NCBI RefSeq assembly: GCF_000143965.1
Contig: NC_014365.1
Location: 399,501-463,500, forward strand
DNA length: 64,000 bases
From: Desulfarculus baarsii DSM 2075
Lineage (GTDB): Bacteria > Desulfobacterota > Desulfarculia > Desulfarculales > Desulfarculaceae
Reading direction: 5' to 3'
Shown in pieces: positions 16,721-24,480 of the stretch; within the stretch, counting starts at the first letter, position 1; every line of letters starts with the position of its first letter. The translations under genes and the position numbers were made by a program. The notes under the pieces were generated by a model. The model was given only the letters and a program-made list of their open reading frames with translations, was not told the DNA's origin and did no database searches.

Positions 16721-19700
16721 CTAGAGGTTTTGCGCCAAAAACATGGCCAGTTCGCCCTGGCGGCCGGCCACCTTGCCGGCGTAGCTGTCCGAGCCGTTGT
16801 AGGCCTTCATCACCCGGTCCATGTCGATGGTGGCCGGGCGATTGCCCTGGGCCGGGGCGTGGGCCTGCTGCATCAGTTCGCGCAGGTGGTAGGCGGCCAT
16901 GAACACGGCCATGCTGAGGTTCTGTTGCAGGTCGATGGTCTTGGGCGGGGCGACCATGCCGGCGGTGGCCATGCTGTCGATGATGGTCAGCTTGGTGGGC
17001 TGGTAGATCTGGAACGGGCTGGCCGAGAGGTCGTTGTCGCCGAGGATGTTGGCGTACCAGGTCTCCTGATGGCCGATGGCCAGCATGAAGGTCAGCGGCA
17101 CTTGAAACTTGTGGGCGGCGCAATAGATGTCGAAGGCCAGGTTGCGGCCGTAGAGGGCGATGTCGCCGGAGACGGGCATGTCCTTGAGCTTCATGAAAAC
17201 CTTGGCCCGGTCGGCGATGTAGGGGGCCATGCGCTCGACGAACTGCTCCAGGCTCATGGACTCGACCTCGGGCAGGGGCCGCACCTTGCCGTGAAACCAT
17301 TGCGAGGGTTGCCATTGATCTTTCAACCGGCGGACGGCGGTCTCGTTTTGGGTCAGGGCGGCCAGGGCCAGCTCGTCGGTGAAGCCCAGGTCACGATATT
17401 CTCGGTAAAGGCGGTCGAGGAACAGGGCGCGGCCCTCCTCGGCCGCCGGGGTCACCGCGGCCAGGCCCAGGGCTGTTTTGGGCAGGCCGCGCACGGCCAG
17501 CTCCTGGAAGATCAGCGGGTGGCGCTTGGCCAGAACCTGGCTGGCGTCGACAAGTTCGTGCAGGTCGGCGGCGTCGATGACGTCACGGTCGGGGAAAAGC
17601 TGCCGGGCGCTGCGCAGCAGGGCCTTGGGCGAAAGATGGGCCGCGCTGGCCAGGCGGCGGGTCAGGGCCCGCTCCTCCAGGGTCATTTCGGGGTTTGGCT
17701 TGTAGAGCGGCAGGGGCCGCGGGCCGCCGACGGTGCTGTCGGCGAGCACGGCCTGGGCCTGATCGCGCTGGGCGGCCCGGGCGATCTCGGCCGGTTCTTC
17801 GCCATGGTCCAGGGCTCGGCCGGCCACGGAATCGGGGCCGCGCAGGGTGGCCTTACTGGGGTTGTCGGCGGCGAACAGGATCAGGCCGCTGACCAGGCCG
17901 CCGATGAGCAGCAACTGGCCCATGGCCCCCCGGCCGGCGGCGGCCAGCCGTTGGCGCGCGCCGCGCAGGCGCTCCAGCAGGCGGCTCATCTGGGCCGATG
18001 AGAGCTGGGCCCGCTGCCCCTTGGCGGCCAGGGCCAAAAACACGCCAAGCTGGCCCAGGCGCTGGCGCAGATCGTCGGCCTGGCCGGCCAGATCCAGCAC
18101 CTGGCGCTCCAGTTCCTGGTTGCGCTGATGGCCCAGGCCCATGGCCACGACCATGTCGCCGGCCAGAGCGGCCCAGCGACGGGCCTCCTCGCGGGCGGCT
18201 TCCAGTTCGGCCTGGATGCCGCCGGCCTGGGCCTGGCGCAGGTCGTTGGCGGCCTGGGCCGCCTCCACCGCCGCCAGGCGGCTTTGCAGCTCGTCGCGTT
18301 GAGCCGTGGCCCGTTCCAGGCGCTGACGCGAGGCCTGTAGGCGACCTTGGGCCCGCTCCGGGGCCTTGCGGGTGGTTTCCAACTCCAACTGGCGCTGGCG
18401 GCTGATCTCCACGTGGCTCATGGCCGCGGCCAGATCGGCCTGGCTTTGGCGCAGACGACGGTGGCGCTCGAGTGATTTGGCCCGCAGGGCCTCGGCCATG
18501 GTCCGGCTGCGCTCGAGCATCAGCGAGAGGTTTTCGATGTCGCCCACGGCCTGTTCCAGCCGGTGCGAGACCGCCGCGGCCTTGCGGCGCTCCTCGTCGG
18601 CCTGGGCCAGCAGGGCGCTCTGCTGCTGGATGGTCTGACGCTGCTGGTGCGCCACGGCCTTGAGGCGGGCGATGTTTTCTTGCAGATGCCGGCCTTGCAG
18701 GTTGGATTGATCAAGGCTTTGACGCAGTTGGCTGGATTCTTCGCGTGATTGGTCAAGGCTCTGGCGCAACTGGCCGTGATCCTGGGCCAGCAGGCCCAGG
18801 CTGCCGCTGAGGTTGAGGGCCACCTGGCGCAGAGGCTGGCTGACGGCGCGAATCAGGCCGCCCTCGGCCAGGCCCCGCCAACGCCGCGCCGACTTGCCCA
18901 AGGCCTCCAGGCGAGACAAATGCACGTTGCGGCCGCTGATGCGCCGCAGGGGCAACGAATGGGGCTTGAGGGCCATGGGCGGCTTGTTCAGGGCCACGAA
19001 GCCCAGGTCGTTCAGGGCGGCCTCCAGGGTGTCGGCGTCGGCCAGGGCGGCCTTGGCCCGCTGGCGCAACGCGCCGACCGTTTCGATGACCCGGCCCAGG
19101 GCCGGGGCCAACTGGCCGTGGCGCAGCCCGCCCAGGGCCAACAAAACCGGCCGGCCGGCTTCTTGGGCCTGGCTGGCGGCCGCCGCCGCTTGGGCGGCCC
19201 ATTGCCGGGCGCGCTCCAGCCCCTGGCCGGCGGCGTTGCGCTGCTCGCGGCCCAGGCGCACGGCCTCGCGCCAGGCCTCCAGCAGGCCCTTGGCGCGCTC
19301 CAGGCCCAACTCCAGGGCCAGGCGCAGGCGCTCGACCTCCAGCTGGGCCTGGGCCGCCTGGGGCGTCAAATCGTCCAGGCCGGCCAACAAAAGCGACAAC
19401 TCGCTGGCCGCCTTGCCACGGATGGCCGGGTCGGCGGCCTGGGGGCCGTTGAGCGTGGCCACCAGGGCCGGCAGGGCCAGCTCCAGGGCCTCGATCTGGC
19501 GGTTGACGCGGCGCACGGCCTTCAAGGCCTCGCCGCCGCGTCGGGTCAAACGGGCCAGGCGGGCGTCCTGGGCGCGCAGAATCTTTTCCAGGCGCAGGCG
19601 GTGGGCCTGACGCCGCTGGGCCTCGGCCAGGGCCAGGCGGGCGGCGGGCAGGGGATCGTCGGCCGGGGCCTCGACCACGGCGCGCTCCAGCAGCTCCTGG

Positions 19701-20530
19701 GCCAACTGCCGCGTTTTTTGACACAATAGCTTCAGCTCACGGGCCTGCTTTTCGGCCTCGACGGCCTCGATCAGCAGGGCCTTGCGGCCGCTCAGGCCGG
19801 CGGCGGCGGCGCTGAGCTTGGCCTGGGCCAAGGCCTCGGAGCGGGCGGCGTGGCGGTCGGCGCTTTGGGCCAGGGCCAGGTCGCGGGCGGCGGCGGCCCG
19901 TTGGGCCATGGCCTCTTTGAGCTCCAGGCCCAGCATGTGGGCGCGTTCTTCCTCGGCGTTTTGGCGGGCCTCGGCCGCGCGGCGTCTGGCCTCCACCTGG
20001 CGCACGTGATCCCAGTCGACCTGGCGGCCCTGGGCGTCGCGGAAGGCCTTGCGCCCGAGCGGCGTCAGGCCCTGCAACCAGCGGTTGTGGGCCAAAACCT
20101 GTTTGCGATGCTGGCGGGCGGCGGCGGCGGCCTCTTGGGCCATGGCCCGTTGGCGCTCTTCGGCGGCCTGGGCTTTTTGCAGGGCCTGGCCAAAGGCCTC
20201 CAGGCGCTGATCGGCGCCATGGCGCATCTGGTTGATGCGGGCCTGGGCCTTGTCCATGTTGGCGCGCAGGCGCTCCAGTTCGCTCAGGCGCAGGCGGCGC
20301 TCCTGGCCACGGCGGCTCAGATGCAGCGCGGCCAGTTCCTCGTCGACGGCCAGGCCGCTCCAGCCGGCCGCGCCGGGCCACAATTCGGCCAGCCAAGCGG
20401 CCAGCGGCCGGCCGGCCACGGACTCGCCGCCGGCCGGCGCGCCCTGGGGGGCGGCCGCCAGCCAGGCCCGCGACAGTCGCTCGACCAGCGCGGCCAGTTC
20501 GGCTATGCTGTCTGCATGATCATCGGCCAT
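16721..20530 (-). CDS. Giant coiled-coil membrane protein with C-terminal lytic-transglycosylase-like domain
   Basis: 1269 residues. Residues about 1-860 are almost entirely Leu/Ala/Arg/Gln-rich heptads; LRQSLDQS repeats within about residues 585-610. A single membrane helix (GQLLLIGGLVSGLILFAAD, about 867-886) follows. The last 385 residues should be periplasmic. Its final 140 resemble a lysozyme/SLT fold: VPLTFMLAIGHQETWYANIL with a glutamate in the catalytic position, then LSASPFQIYQPTKL and a helical NLSMAVFMAAYHLRELM. The natural reading is a long cytoplasmic rod tethered to a peptidoglycan-cleaving domain. I recognise no characterised homologue of this whole architecture. The start is ATG 20530, divergent from a small secreted protein. 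Confidence 0.78.
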   Translation of the reverse strand: MADDHADSIAELAALVERLSRAWLAAAPQGAPAGGESVAGRPLAAWLAELWPGAAGWSGLAVDEELAALHLSRRGQERRLRLSELERLRANMDKAQARINQMRHGADQRLEAFGQALQKAQAAEERQRAMAQEAAAAARQHRKQVLAHNRWLQGLTPLGRKAFRDAQGRQVDWDHVRQVEARRRAAEARQNAEEERAHMLGLELKEAMAQRAAAARDLALAQSADRHAARSEALAQAKLSAAAAGLSGRKALLIEAVEAEKQARELKLLCQKTRQLAQELLERAVVEAPADDPLPAARLALAEAQRRQAHRLRLEKILRAQDARLARLTRRGGEALKAVRRVNRQIEALELALPALVATLNGPQAADPAIRGKAASELSLLLAGLDDLTPQAAQAQLEVERLRLALELGLERAKGLLEAWREAVRLGREQRNAAGQGLERARQWAAQAAAAASQAQEAGRPVLLALGGLRHGQLAPALGRVIETVGALRQRAKAALADADTLEAALNDLGFVALNKPPMALKPHSLPLRRISGRNVHLSRLEALGKSARRWRGLAEGGLIRAVSQPLRQVALNLSGSLGLLAQDHGQLRQSLDQSREESSQLRQSLDQSNLQGRHLQENIARLKAVAHQQRQTIQQQSALLAQADEERRKAAAVSHRLEQAVGDIENLSLMLERSRTMAEALRAKSLERHRRLRQSQADLAAAMSHVEISRQRQLELETTRKAPERAQGRLQASRQRLERATAQRDELQSRLAAVEAAQAANDLRQAQAGGIQAELEAAREEARRWAALAGDMVVAMGLGHQRNQELERQVLDLAGQADDLRQRLGQLGVFLALAAKGQRAQLSSAQMSRLLERLRGARQRLAAAGRGAMGQLLLIGGLVSGLILFAADNPSKATLRGPDSVAGRALDHGEEPAEIARAAQRDQAQAVLADSTVGGPRPLPLYKPNPEMTLEERALTRRLASAAHLSPKALLRSARQLFPDRDVIDAADLHELVDASQVLAKRHPLIFQELAVRGLPKTALGLAAVTPAAEEGRALFLDRLYREYRDLGFTDELALAALTQNETAVRRLKDQWQPSQWFHGKVRPLPEVESMSLEQFVERMAPYIADRAKVFMKLKDMPVSGDIALYGRNLAFDIYCAAHKFQVPLTFMLAIGHQETWYANILGDNDLSASPFQIYQPTKLTIIDSMATAGMVAPPKTIDLQQNLSMAVFMAAYHLRELMQQAHAPAQGNRPATIDMDRVMKAYNGSDSYAGKVAGRQGELAMFLAQNL

Positions 20531-20581
20531 GATCGCGCCTTTGGAACATTTGTCATGGTCATTTCAGGGAGCTTATCGGAA

Positions 20582-21085
20582 ATGATTGCAAAAAGCCCCG
20601 GCCCAGTCAACAAGTTAAAGGCCCTTTCGCTGGTTTTGGCCATGGTTTTCATTGCCTTGGCCCGGCCGGCCGCCGCCGCCGAACCGTTTGTCATCGCCCC
20701 GCCGACCTCCGGGGCCGACCTGCGGCTGCTGCCGGCCTCGGCCTGGGGCCCGCCGGAATCCGACGGCGGCGACATGCTGCTCAAGCTCTCCTACGTGCGC
20801 GGCATGATCGACGCCCTGGCCTACGCCCAGGTGGCCCCCCGCGGGGCCAGCCAGGCCCTAGAAGGCCTGCGCGGGCTCAACCTGGCCGAGGCCGTGGCGG
20901 CCATCGACCGCTATTACCTGACCGACCCGCGCCGCCGCGACCTGCCGCCGGCGGCCGTGTTGCTGCGCGTGCTGCCCAGCGCCGAGGCCACGCCGACGCC
21001 CAGCCCGTCGCCGGCCCCGCTTCAGGCCCCCGAGGACGCCTGGACGCCCTCCCAGCCGGCGGGCCAGGATGGCCCCACGCCCTAG
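20582..21085 (+). CDS. Small secreted protein of unknown function
   Basis: 167 residues. The signal peptide is residues about 1-30 (KLKALSLVLAMVFIALA, cut after AAAAE). The mature part has a helical middle (MLLKLSYVRGMIDALAYAQ, NLAEAVAAIDRYYL) and a Pro/Ser/Thr-rich tail typical of a disordered envelope segment. I chose ATG 20582 because AGGGAG lies 9 bases upstream; ATG 20555 is an alternative. The gene is divergent from the coiled-coil transglycosylase-like gene, and a shared promoter region may link them. No family recognised. Confidence 0.7.
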   Translation: MIAKSPGPVNKLKALSLVLAMVFIALARPAAAAEPFVIAPPTSGADLRLLPASAWGPPESDGGDMLLKLSYVRGMIDALAYAQVAPRGASQALEGLRGLNLAEAVAAIDRYYLTDPRRRDLPPAAVLLRVLPSAEATPTPSPSPAPLQAPEDAWTPSQPAGQDGPTP

Positions 21086-21099
21086 GGCCGCATTTATTC

Positions 21100-21128
21100 T
21101 TGCCGAAGCGCTTCGTGTCGGGTATAAA
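21100..21128 (+). promoter_or_regulatory. Sigma-70 promoter of the bS22-like gene
   Basis: TTGCCG (21100-21105), 17-base spacer, TATAAA (21123-21128). Transcription would begin near 21135, about 76 bases before the ATG at 21211. Confidence 0.6.
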
Positions 21129-21210
21129 TTGCCTCTCTAAAGCTAATCGGCATTCAACTACAAATCCTTGAATGGCGCGCTTGGGCCCATTCTCGGCAGA
21201 GGAATGTTTC

Positions 21211-21303
21211 ATGGGTAGCGTAATCAAAAAACGCCGCAAGAAGATCCGCAAGCACAAGCACCGCAAACTCCTGCGGCGCACGCGGCATCAGCGTCGCAAA
21301 TAG
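21211..21303 (+). CDS. 30-residue basic ribosomal protein, bS22 / AURKAIP1-COX24 type
   Basis: A very small gene with its own promoter and an AGAGGAA ribosome-binding site. The protein starts MGSVIKKRRKKIRKHK and ends LLRRTRHQRRK: nearly all Arg/Lys/His. This matches the highly conserved small bacterial proteins known as AURKAIP1/COX24-domain proteins, whose mycobacterial member was seen in ribosome structures as bS22 and which are related to mitochondrial mS38. Family members are about 30-35 residues. It is short enough to be missed by gene callers. Expected role: stabilising 16S rRNA in the 30S subunit. Confidence 0.85.
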   Translation: MGSVIKKRRKKIRKHKHRKLLRRTRHQRRK

Positions 21304-21445
21304 ATAGGCGGCCTTGGCCCGCCGGGGCGGCTTGCCCACCCCGTTGCTTCCGACGCGCCTGAACCCGCGTCCGCGCCGTGGCGTCTTTTTCGCGCCACGG
21401 CCGGACGACGGGTTTTGTATTGCCTTTCGCCGGCGCGGCCCAACA

Positions 21446-21476
21446 ACAAAAAAGCCCGCCCAAGGTTTGGGCGGAC
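21446..21476 (-). terminator. Intrinsic terminator of the lytic transglycosylase gene
   Basis: On the minus strand GTCCGCCCAAA pairs with TTGGGCGGGC and is followed by six T, 31 bases after the stop at 21507. A second perfect 9-bp hairpin (21375-21383 with 21393-21401) lies beyond it but has no good T-run. Confidence 0.75.
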
Positions 21477-21506
21477 GGCGGTGGGGCGTCGCTGACGCGC
21501 GGCGGG

Positions 21507-22136
21507 CTAGCGGCTGGCCAGGGCCTGGTGACTGGCCCGGAAGCGTTCGCGCTCGCTGAGCACCAGTTGGACGTATTTTTGGGTCTCCTCGAAGGGCGGC
21601 ATGCCGCCGTGACGGCTGATCATGCCGGGGCCGGCGTTGTAGGCGGCCAGGGCCAGGTTAAGGTCGCCGGAATATTTGCGCTTGAGCTTGGCCAGGTAGT
21701 CGATGCCGGCCCGCAGATTGGCGATGGGGTCCATGGCCTCGGCGGCGCTCTTGAAGCCCAGGCTGGAGGCGGTGCCCGGCATGATCTGCATCAAGCCCAG
21801 CGCGCCGTCGGGGCTGATGGCGTGGGGCCGGAAACGGCTCTCCACCGCCAGCACGGCCATCACCGTGGCCGGCTCCAGGCCGCCCTCCTGGGCCATGCGG
21901 CGCACCACCGGCCAAAGCATGCGCTGGCGCTGTTCGGTGGGCATGTCCCAGTCGGCTTGCAGCTTTTCCAGCTTGGCCACGAAGGATTTTTTGGCCGCCT
22001 TGCCCGCCGGGTCGCGCCAGTCAATGTCCGGCGGCAACGGGGAGCCAAGCAGCAACCACAAGCCAATGGCCGCGATATTTATCACGAAAAACACGCCGGC
22101 CAGCAGCTTTATTTTTTTGTGTATGCTCTGCATCAT
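21507..22136 (-). CDS. Membrane-anchored lytic murein transglycosylase (SLT family)
   Basis: 209 residues from ATG 22136. N-terminal anchor helix (about 10-32). The SLT domain starts near residue 85, with VMAVLAVESRFRPHAIS carrying the catalytic Glu. GALGLMQIMPGTASSLG and NLRAGIDYLAKLKRKY follow, then LALAAYNAGPGMISRHGG. Cleaves peptidoglycan glycan strands at the outer face of the inner membrane. The open frame runs to 22289, but the extra N-terminus has no signal character, and the anchor helix fits the later start. Divergent from the purine salvage operon. Confidence 0.92.
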   Translation of the reverse strand: MMQSIHKKIKLLAGVFFVINIAAIGLWLLLGSPLPPDIDWRDPAGKAAKKSFVAKLEKLQADWDMPTEQRQRMLWPVVRRMAQEGGLEPATVMAVLAVESRFRPHAISPDGALGLMQIMPGTASSLGFKSAAEAMDPIANLRAGIDYLAKLKRKYSGDLNLALAAYNAGPGMISRHGGMPPFEETQKYVQLVLSERERFRASHQALASR

Positions 22137-22256
22137 TAGTGCTTTCTGCTCCCAACTATGAAGGCCAGGTCGAGCCCTGTCAACCTTCCAAAGACCTAGC
22201 AAACGATATGGTTTAGCCATTTGATAATAAATGTGCATGGTTAACGTGAAAAAAAA

Positions 22257-22285
22257 TTGACAGGCCCTTCCCCCGAGATTAGCCT
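22257..22285 (+). promoter_or_regulatory. Promoter of the purine/MTA salvage operon
   Basis: A perfect TTGACA (22257-22262), 17-base spacer and TAGCCT (22280-22285), 38 bases before the ATG at 22323. CATAAT at 22291 is an alternative -10 but is badly spaced. Confidence 0.55.
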
Positions 22286-22322
22286 CCACGCATAATAGAA
22301 AAACCTGACCAGGAGCTGGCCA

Positions 22323-23153
22323 ATGGAGCTAGTCAACAAAGTCAACGCCGCCGTCAACTATCTAGAACCATTGCTTCCGGCCGATTTTCGGCCCATGGTG
22401 GGCCTGACCCTGGGCACCGGGCTCTCGGGCCTGGCCGCCAAGATCGAGCCCGTGCTGAGCGTGGCCTACCAAGACATCCCGCAGTTTCCCGTCTCCACCG
22501 TCGAGAGTCACGCCGGCGAGCTGATCTTTGGCCGGTTGGGCGGGCAAAACGTGGCGGCCCTGGCCGGGCGCTTTCATCTATATGAAGGCTATGGCCCCGC
22601 CGAGGTGACCATGCCGGTGCGGGTGCTGGCCGAGCTGGGCGCGCGCTATTTTCTGTTCAGCAACGCCGCCGGCGGGTTGGATACTTCGTGGCGGGCCGGC
22701 CGGGTGATGCTGGTCACCGACCACATCAACCTCACCGGCCGCAACCCCCTGGTCGGCCCCAACGTCGAGGCCTGGGGCGTGCGTTTTCCCGAGATGGTCC
22801 AGGTCTACGACCCGTGCCTGTTGGCGCTGGCCCGCCAGGTCGCCGCCGAAAAAGACGTGGCCATGTACGAGGGCGTCTACGTGGGCCTGATGGGCCCATC
22901 CATGGAGACGCCGGCCGAGACGCGCATGCTGGGCGTGCTGGGGGCCCAGGCCGTGGGCATGTCCACGGTGCTGGAGGTCATCGCCGCCAGGCACCACGGC
23001 CTGCGCGTGGCCGCCTTTTCGGCCATCAGCAACATCAACGACCCCGCCGACATGCAGCCGGCGCCCATCGAACTGGTCATCGAAAACGCCGGCATGGCCG
23101 GTGACGACATGGCCACGCTGATCGAGGGCGTGCTGGCTCGGCTCACCAATTGA
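22323..23153 (+). CDS. punA: Purine nucleoside phosphorylase (trimeric type)
   Basis: 276 residues of the NP-II family, splitting purine nucleosides with phosphate to the base and (deoxy)ribose-1-phosphate. Motifs: GLTLGTGLSGLA (phosphate loop), VESHAGELIFG, AGRFHLYEGYGP, FSNAAGGL, GLMGPSMETPAETRML and VGMSTVLEVIAARHHGL. The base-contact asparagine lies in AFSAISNIND. It is first in an operon with two MTA/SAH deaminase-like genes, so its real substrate may be methylthioinosine or inosine rather than adenosine derivatives; that is an inference. The sequence alone does not distinguish PunA, XapA and MTIP. Confidence 0.93.
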   Translation: MELVNKVNAAVNYLEPLLPADFRPMVGLTLGTGLSGLAAKIEPVLSVAYQDIPQFPVSTVESHAGELIFGRLGGQNVAALAGRFHLYEGYGPAEVTMPVRVLAELGARYFLFSNAAGGLDTSWRAGRVMLVTDHINLTGRNPLVGPNVEAWGVRFPEMVQVYDPCLLALARQVAAEKDVAMYEGVYVGLMGPSMETPAETRMLGVLGAQAVGMSTVLEVIAARHHGLRVAAFSAISNINDPADMQPAPIELVIENAGMAGDDMATLIEGVLARLTN

Positions 23154-23172
23154 CCACGGAGATATTTCCGCC

Positions 23173-24480
23173 ATGCTTCTGATCCAAAACGGCATGCTCA
23201 TCACCATGGATGGGCCGGCCCAGGCCATCGCCGACGGCGTGGTGCTGGCCGACGGCCCGCGCATCGTCTACGCCGGCCCGCGTCAGGACGCCCCGCCGGC
23301 CCAGGGCGCGCAGGTTCTCGACGCCAAGGGCGGGCTGATCATGCCCGGCCTGATCAACTGCCACGCCCACACGGCCATGACCCTGGTGCGCGGCCTGGCC
23401 GACGACCTGCCCCTGGCCCAGTGGCTGAACGAGCACATCTTTCCCGTCGAGGCCAAGCTCGACGGCCAAGCCGTCCATTGGGGCACGATGCTGGGCTGCC
23501 TGGAGATGATCCGCGGTGGCGTGACCTGCTTCAACGACATGTACCTGTTCGCCCACGACGTGGGCCGGGCGGTGGAGCGCAGCGGCCTGCGCGCGGTGAT
23601 CGGCGAGGTGCTTTACGATTTTCCCAGCCCCTGCTACGGCCCGCTGGAAAACGGCTTCAAGGTCTGCGCCGAGCTGATCGAGCGTTACAAGGATCATCCC
23701 CGCCTCAAGGGCGCGGTGGTTACCCACGCCCTCTACACCTGCTCGCGGCCGCTGATGGAGCGGGCCGGCCGCCTGGCCGCCGACGCCGGGGTGGATCTGG
23801 TGATCCATCTGGCCGAGACGGCCGTCGAAAACGAGCTGGTGCTGGAAAAATGGGGCCAGCGGCCCTACGAGGTCATGGAGGATCTGGGCCTGTGCGGGCC
23901 AAATCTGCTCATCGATCACGCCGTGCACCTCAGCGACGCCGAGATTCGGCGCGCCGCCGCCGCCGGCGTGCGCGTGGCCCACTGCCCCGAATCCAACATG
24001 AAGCTGGCCAGCGGCGTGATGCCCCTGCGGCGCATGTTGGCCGCCGGGCTGACCGTGGGCTTGGCCACCGACGGCTGCGCCAGCAACAACAACCTCGACA
24101 TGTTCGAGGAGATGGACTCCTGCGCCAAGCTGTGCAAGGTCTCCACCATGGACCCCACCGCCGCCCCGGCGGCCCAGGTTCTGGCCCTGGCCACCAGCCA
24201 GGCCGGCGCGGCCATGGGCATGGCCGGCCAGATCGGCGTGTTGAAGGCCGGGGCCCTGGCCGACGTCATCGTCATCGACACCGATCAGCCCCACCTGACG
24301 CCCATGTACAACCCGGTCAGCCACCTGGTCTACGCCGCCCGCGCCGCCGACGTCATGCACACCGTCTGCCACGGCCAGGTGCTGATGCAAGACCGCCAGC
24401 TGACAACCATCGACCAGGATGAAGTGCTGCGCAATTTCCGGCGATGCGCCGACGCCCTCACCGGAGGCAAGCTGCTGTGA
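23173..24480 (+). CDS. mtaD: 5-methylthioadenosine/S-adenosylhomocysteine deaminase
   Basis: 435-residue amidohydrolase of the MtaD/DadD group. Metal and substrate motifs in order: INCHAHTAMTLVRGLADDLP (HxH), GGVTCFNDMYLF, VVTHALYTCSR, VIHLAETAVEN, then AHCPESNMKLASG and the metal aspartate in LATDGCASNNNLDMFEEMD. Deaminates MTA or SAH to the inosine derivative in the cytoplasm. It begins 19 bases after the phosphorylase gene and overlaps the next gene by four bases, so the three are one operon. The family assignment is strong; preference among MTA, SAH and 5'-deoxyadenosine is unknown. Confidence 0.93.
   Translation: MLLIQNGMLITMDGPAQAIADGVVLADGPRIVYAGPRQDAPPAQGAQVLDAKGGLIMPGLINCHAHTAMTLVRGLADDLPLAQWLNEHIFPVEAKLDGQAVHWGTMLGCLEMIRGGVTCFNDMYLFAHDVGRAVERSGLRAVIGEVLYDFPSPCYGPLENGFKVCAELIERYKDHPRLKGAVVTHALYTCSRPLMERAGRLAADAGVDLVIHLAETAVENELVLEKWGQRPYEVMEDLGLCGPNLLIDHAVHLSDAEIRRAAAAGVRVAHCPESNMKLASGVMPLRRMLAAGLTVGLATDGCASNNNLDMFEEMDSCAKLCKVSTMDPTAAPAAQVLALATSQAGAAMGMAGQIGVLKAGALADVIVIDTDQPHLTPMYNPVSHLVYAARAADVMHTVCHGQVLMQDRQLTTIDQDEVLRNFRRCADALTGGKLL

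Noticed and set aside
18680-18780. Repeats that look like a short array
   Set aside because: They encode the LRQSLDQS heptads of the coiled-coil protein, with no spacers, so this is not a CRISPR array.
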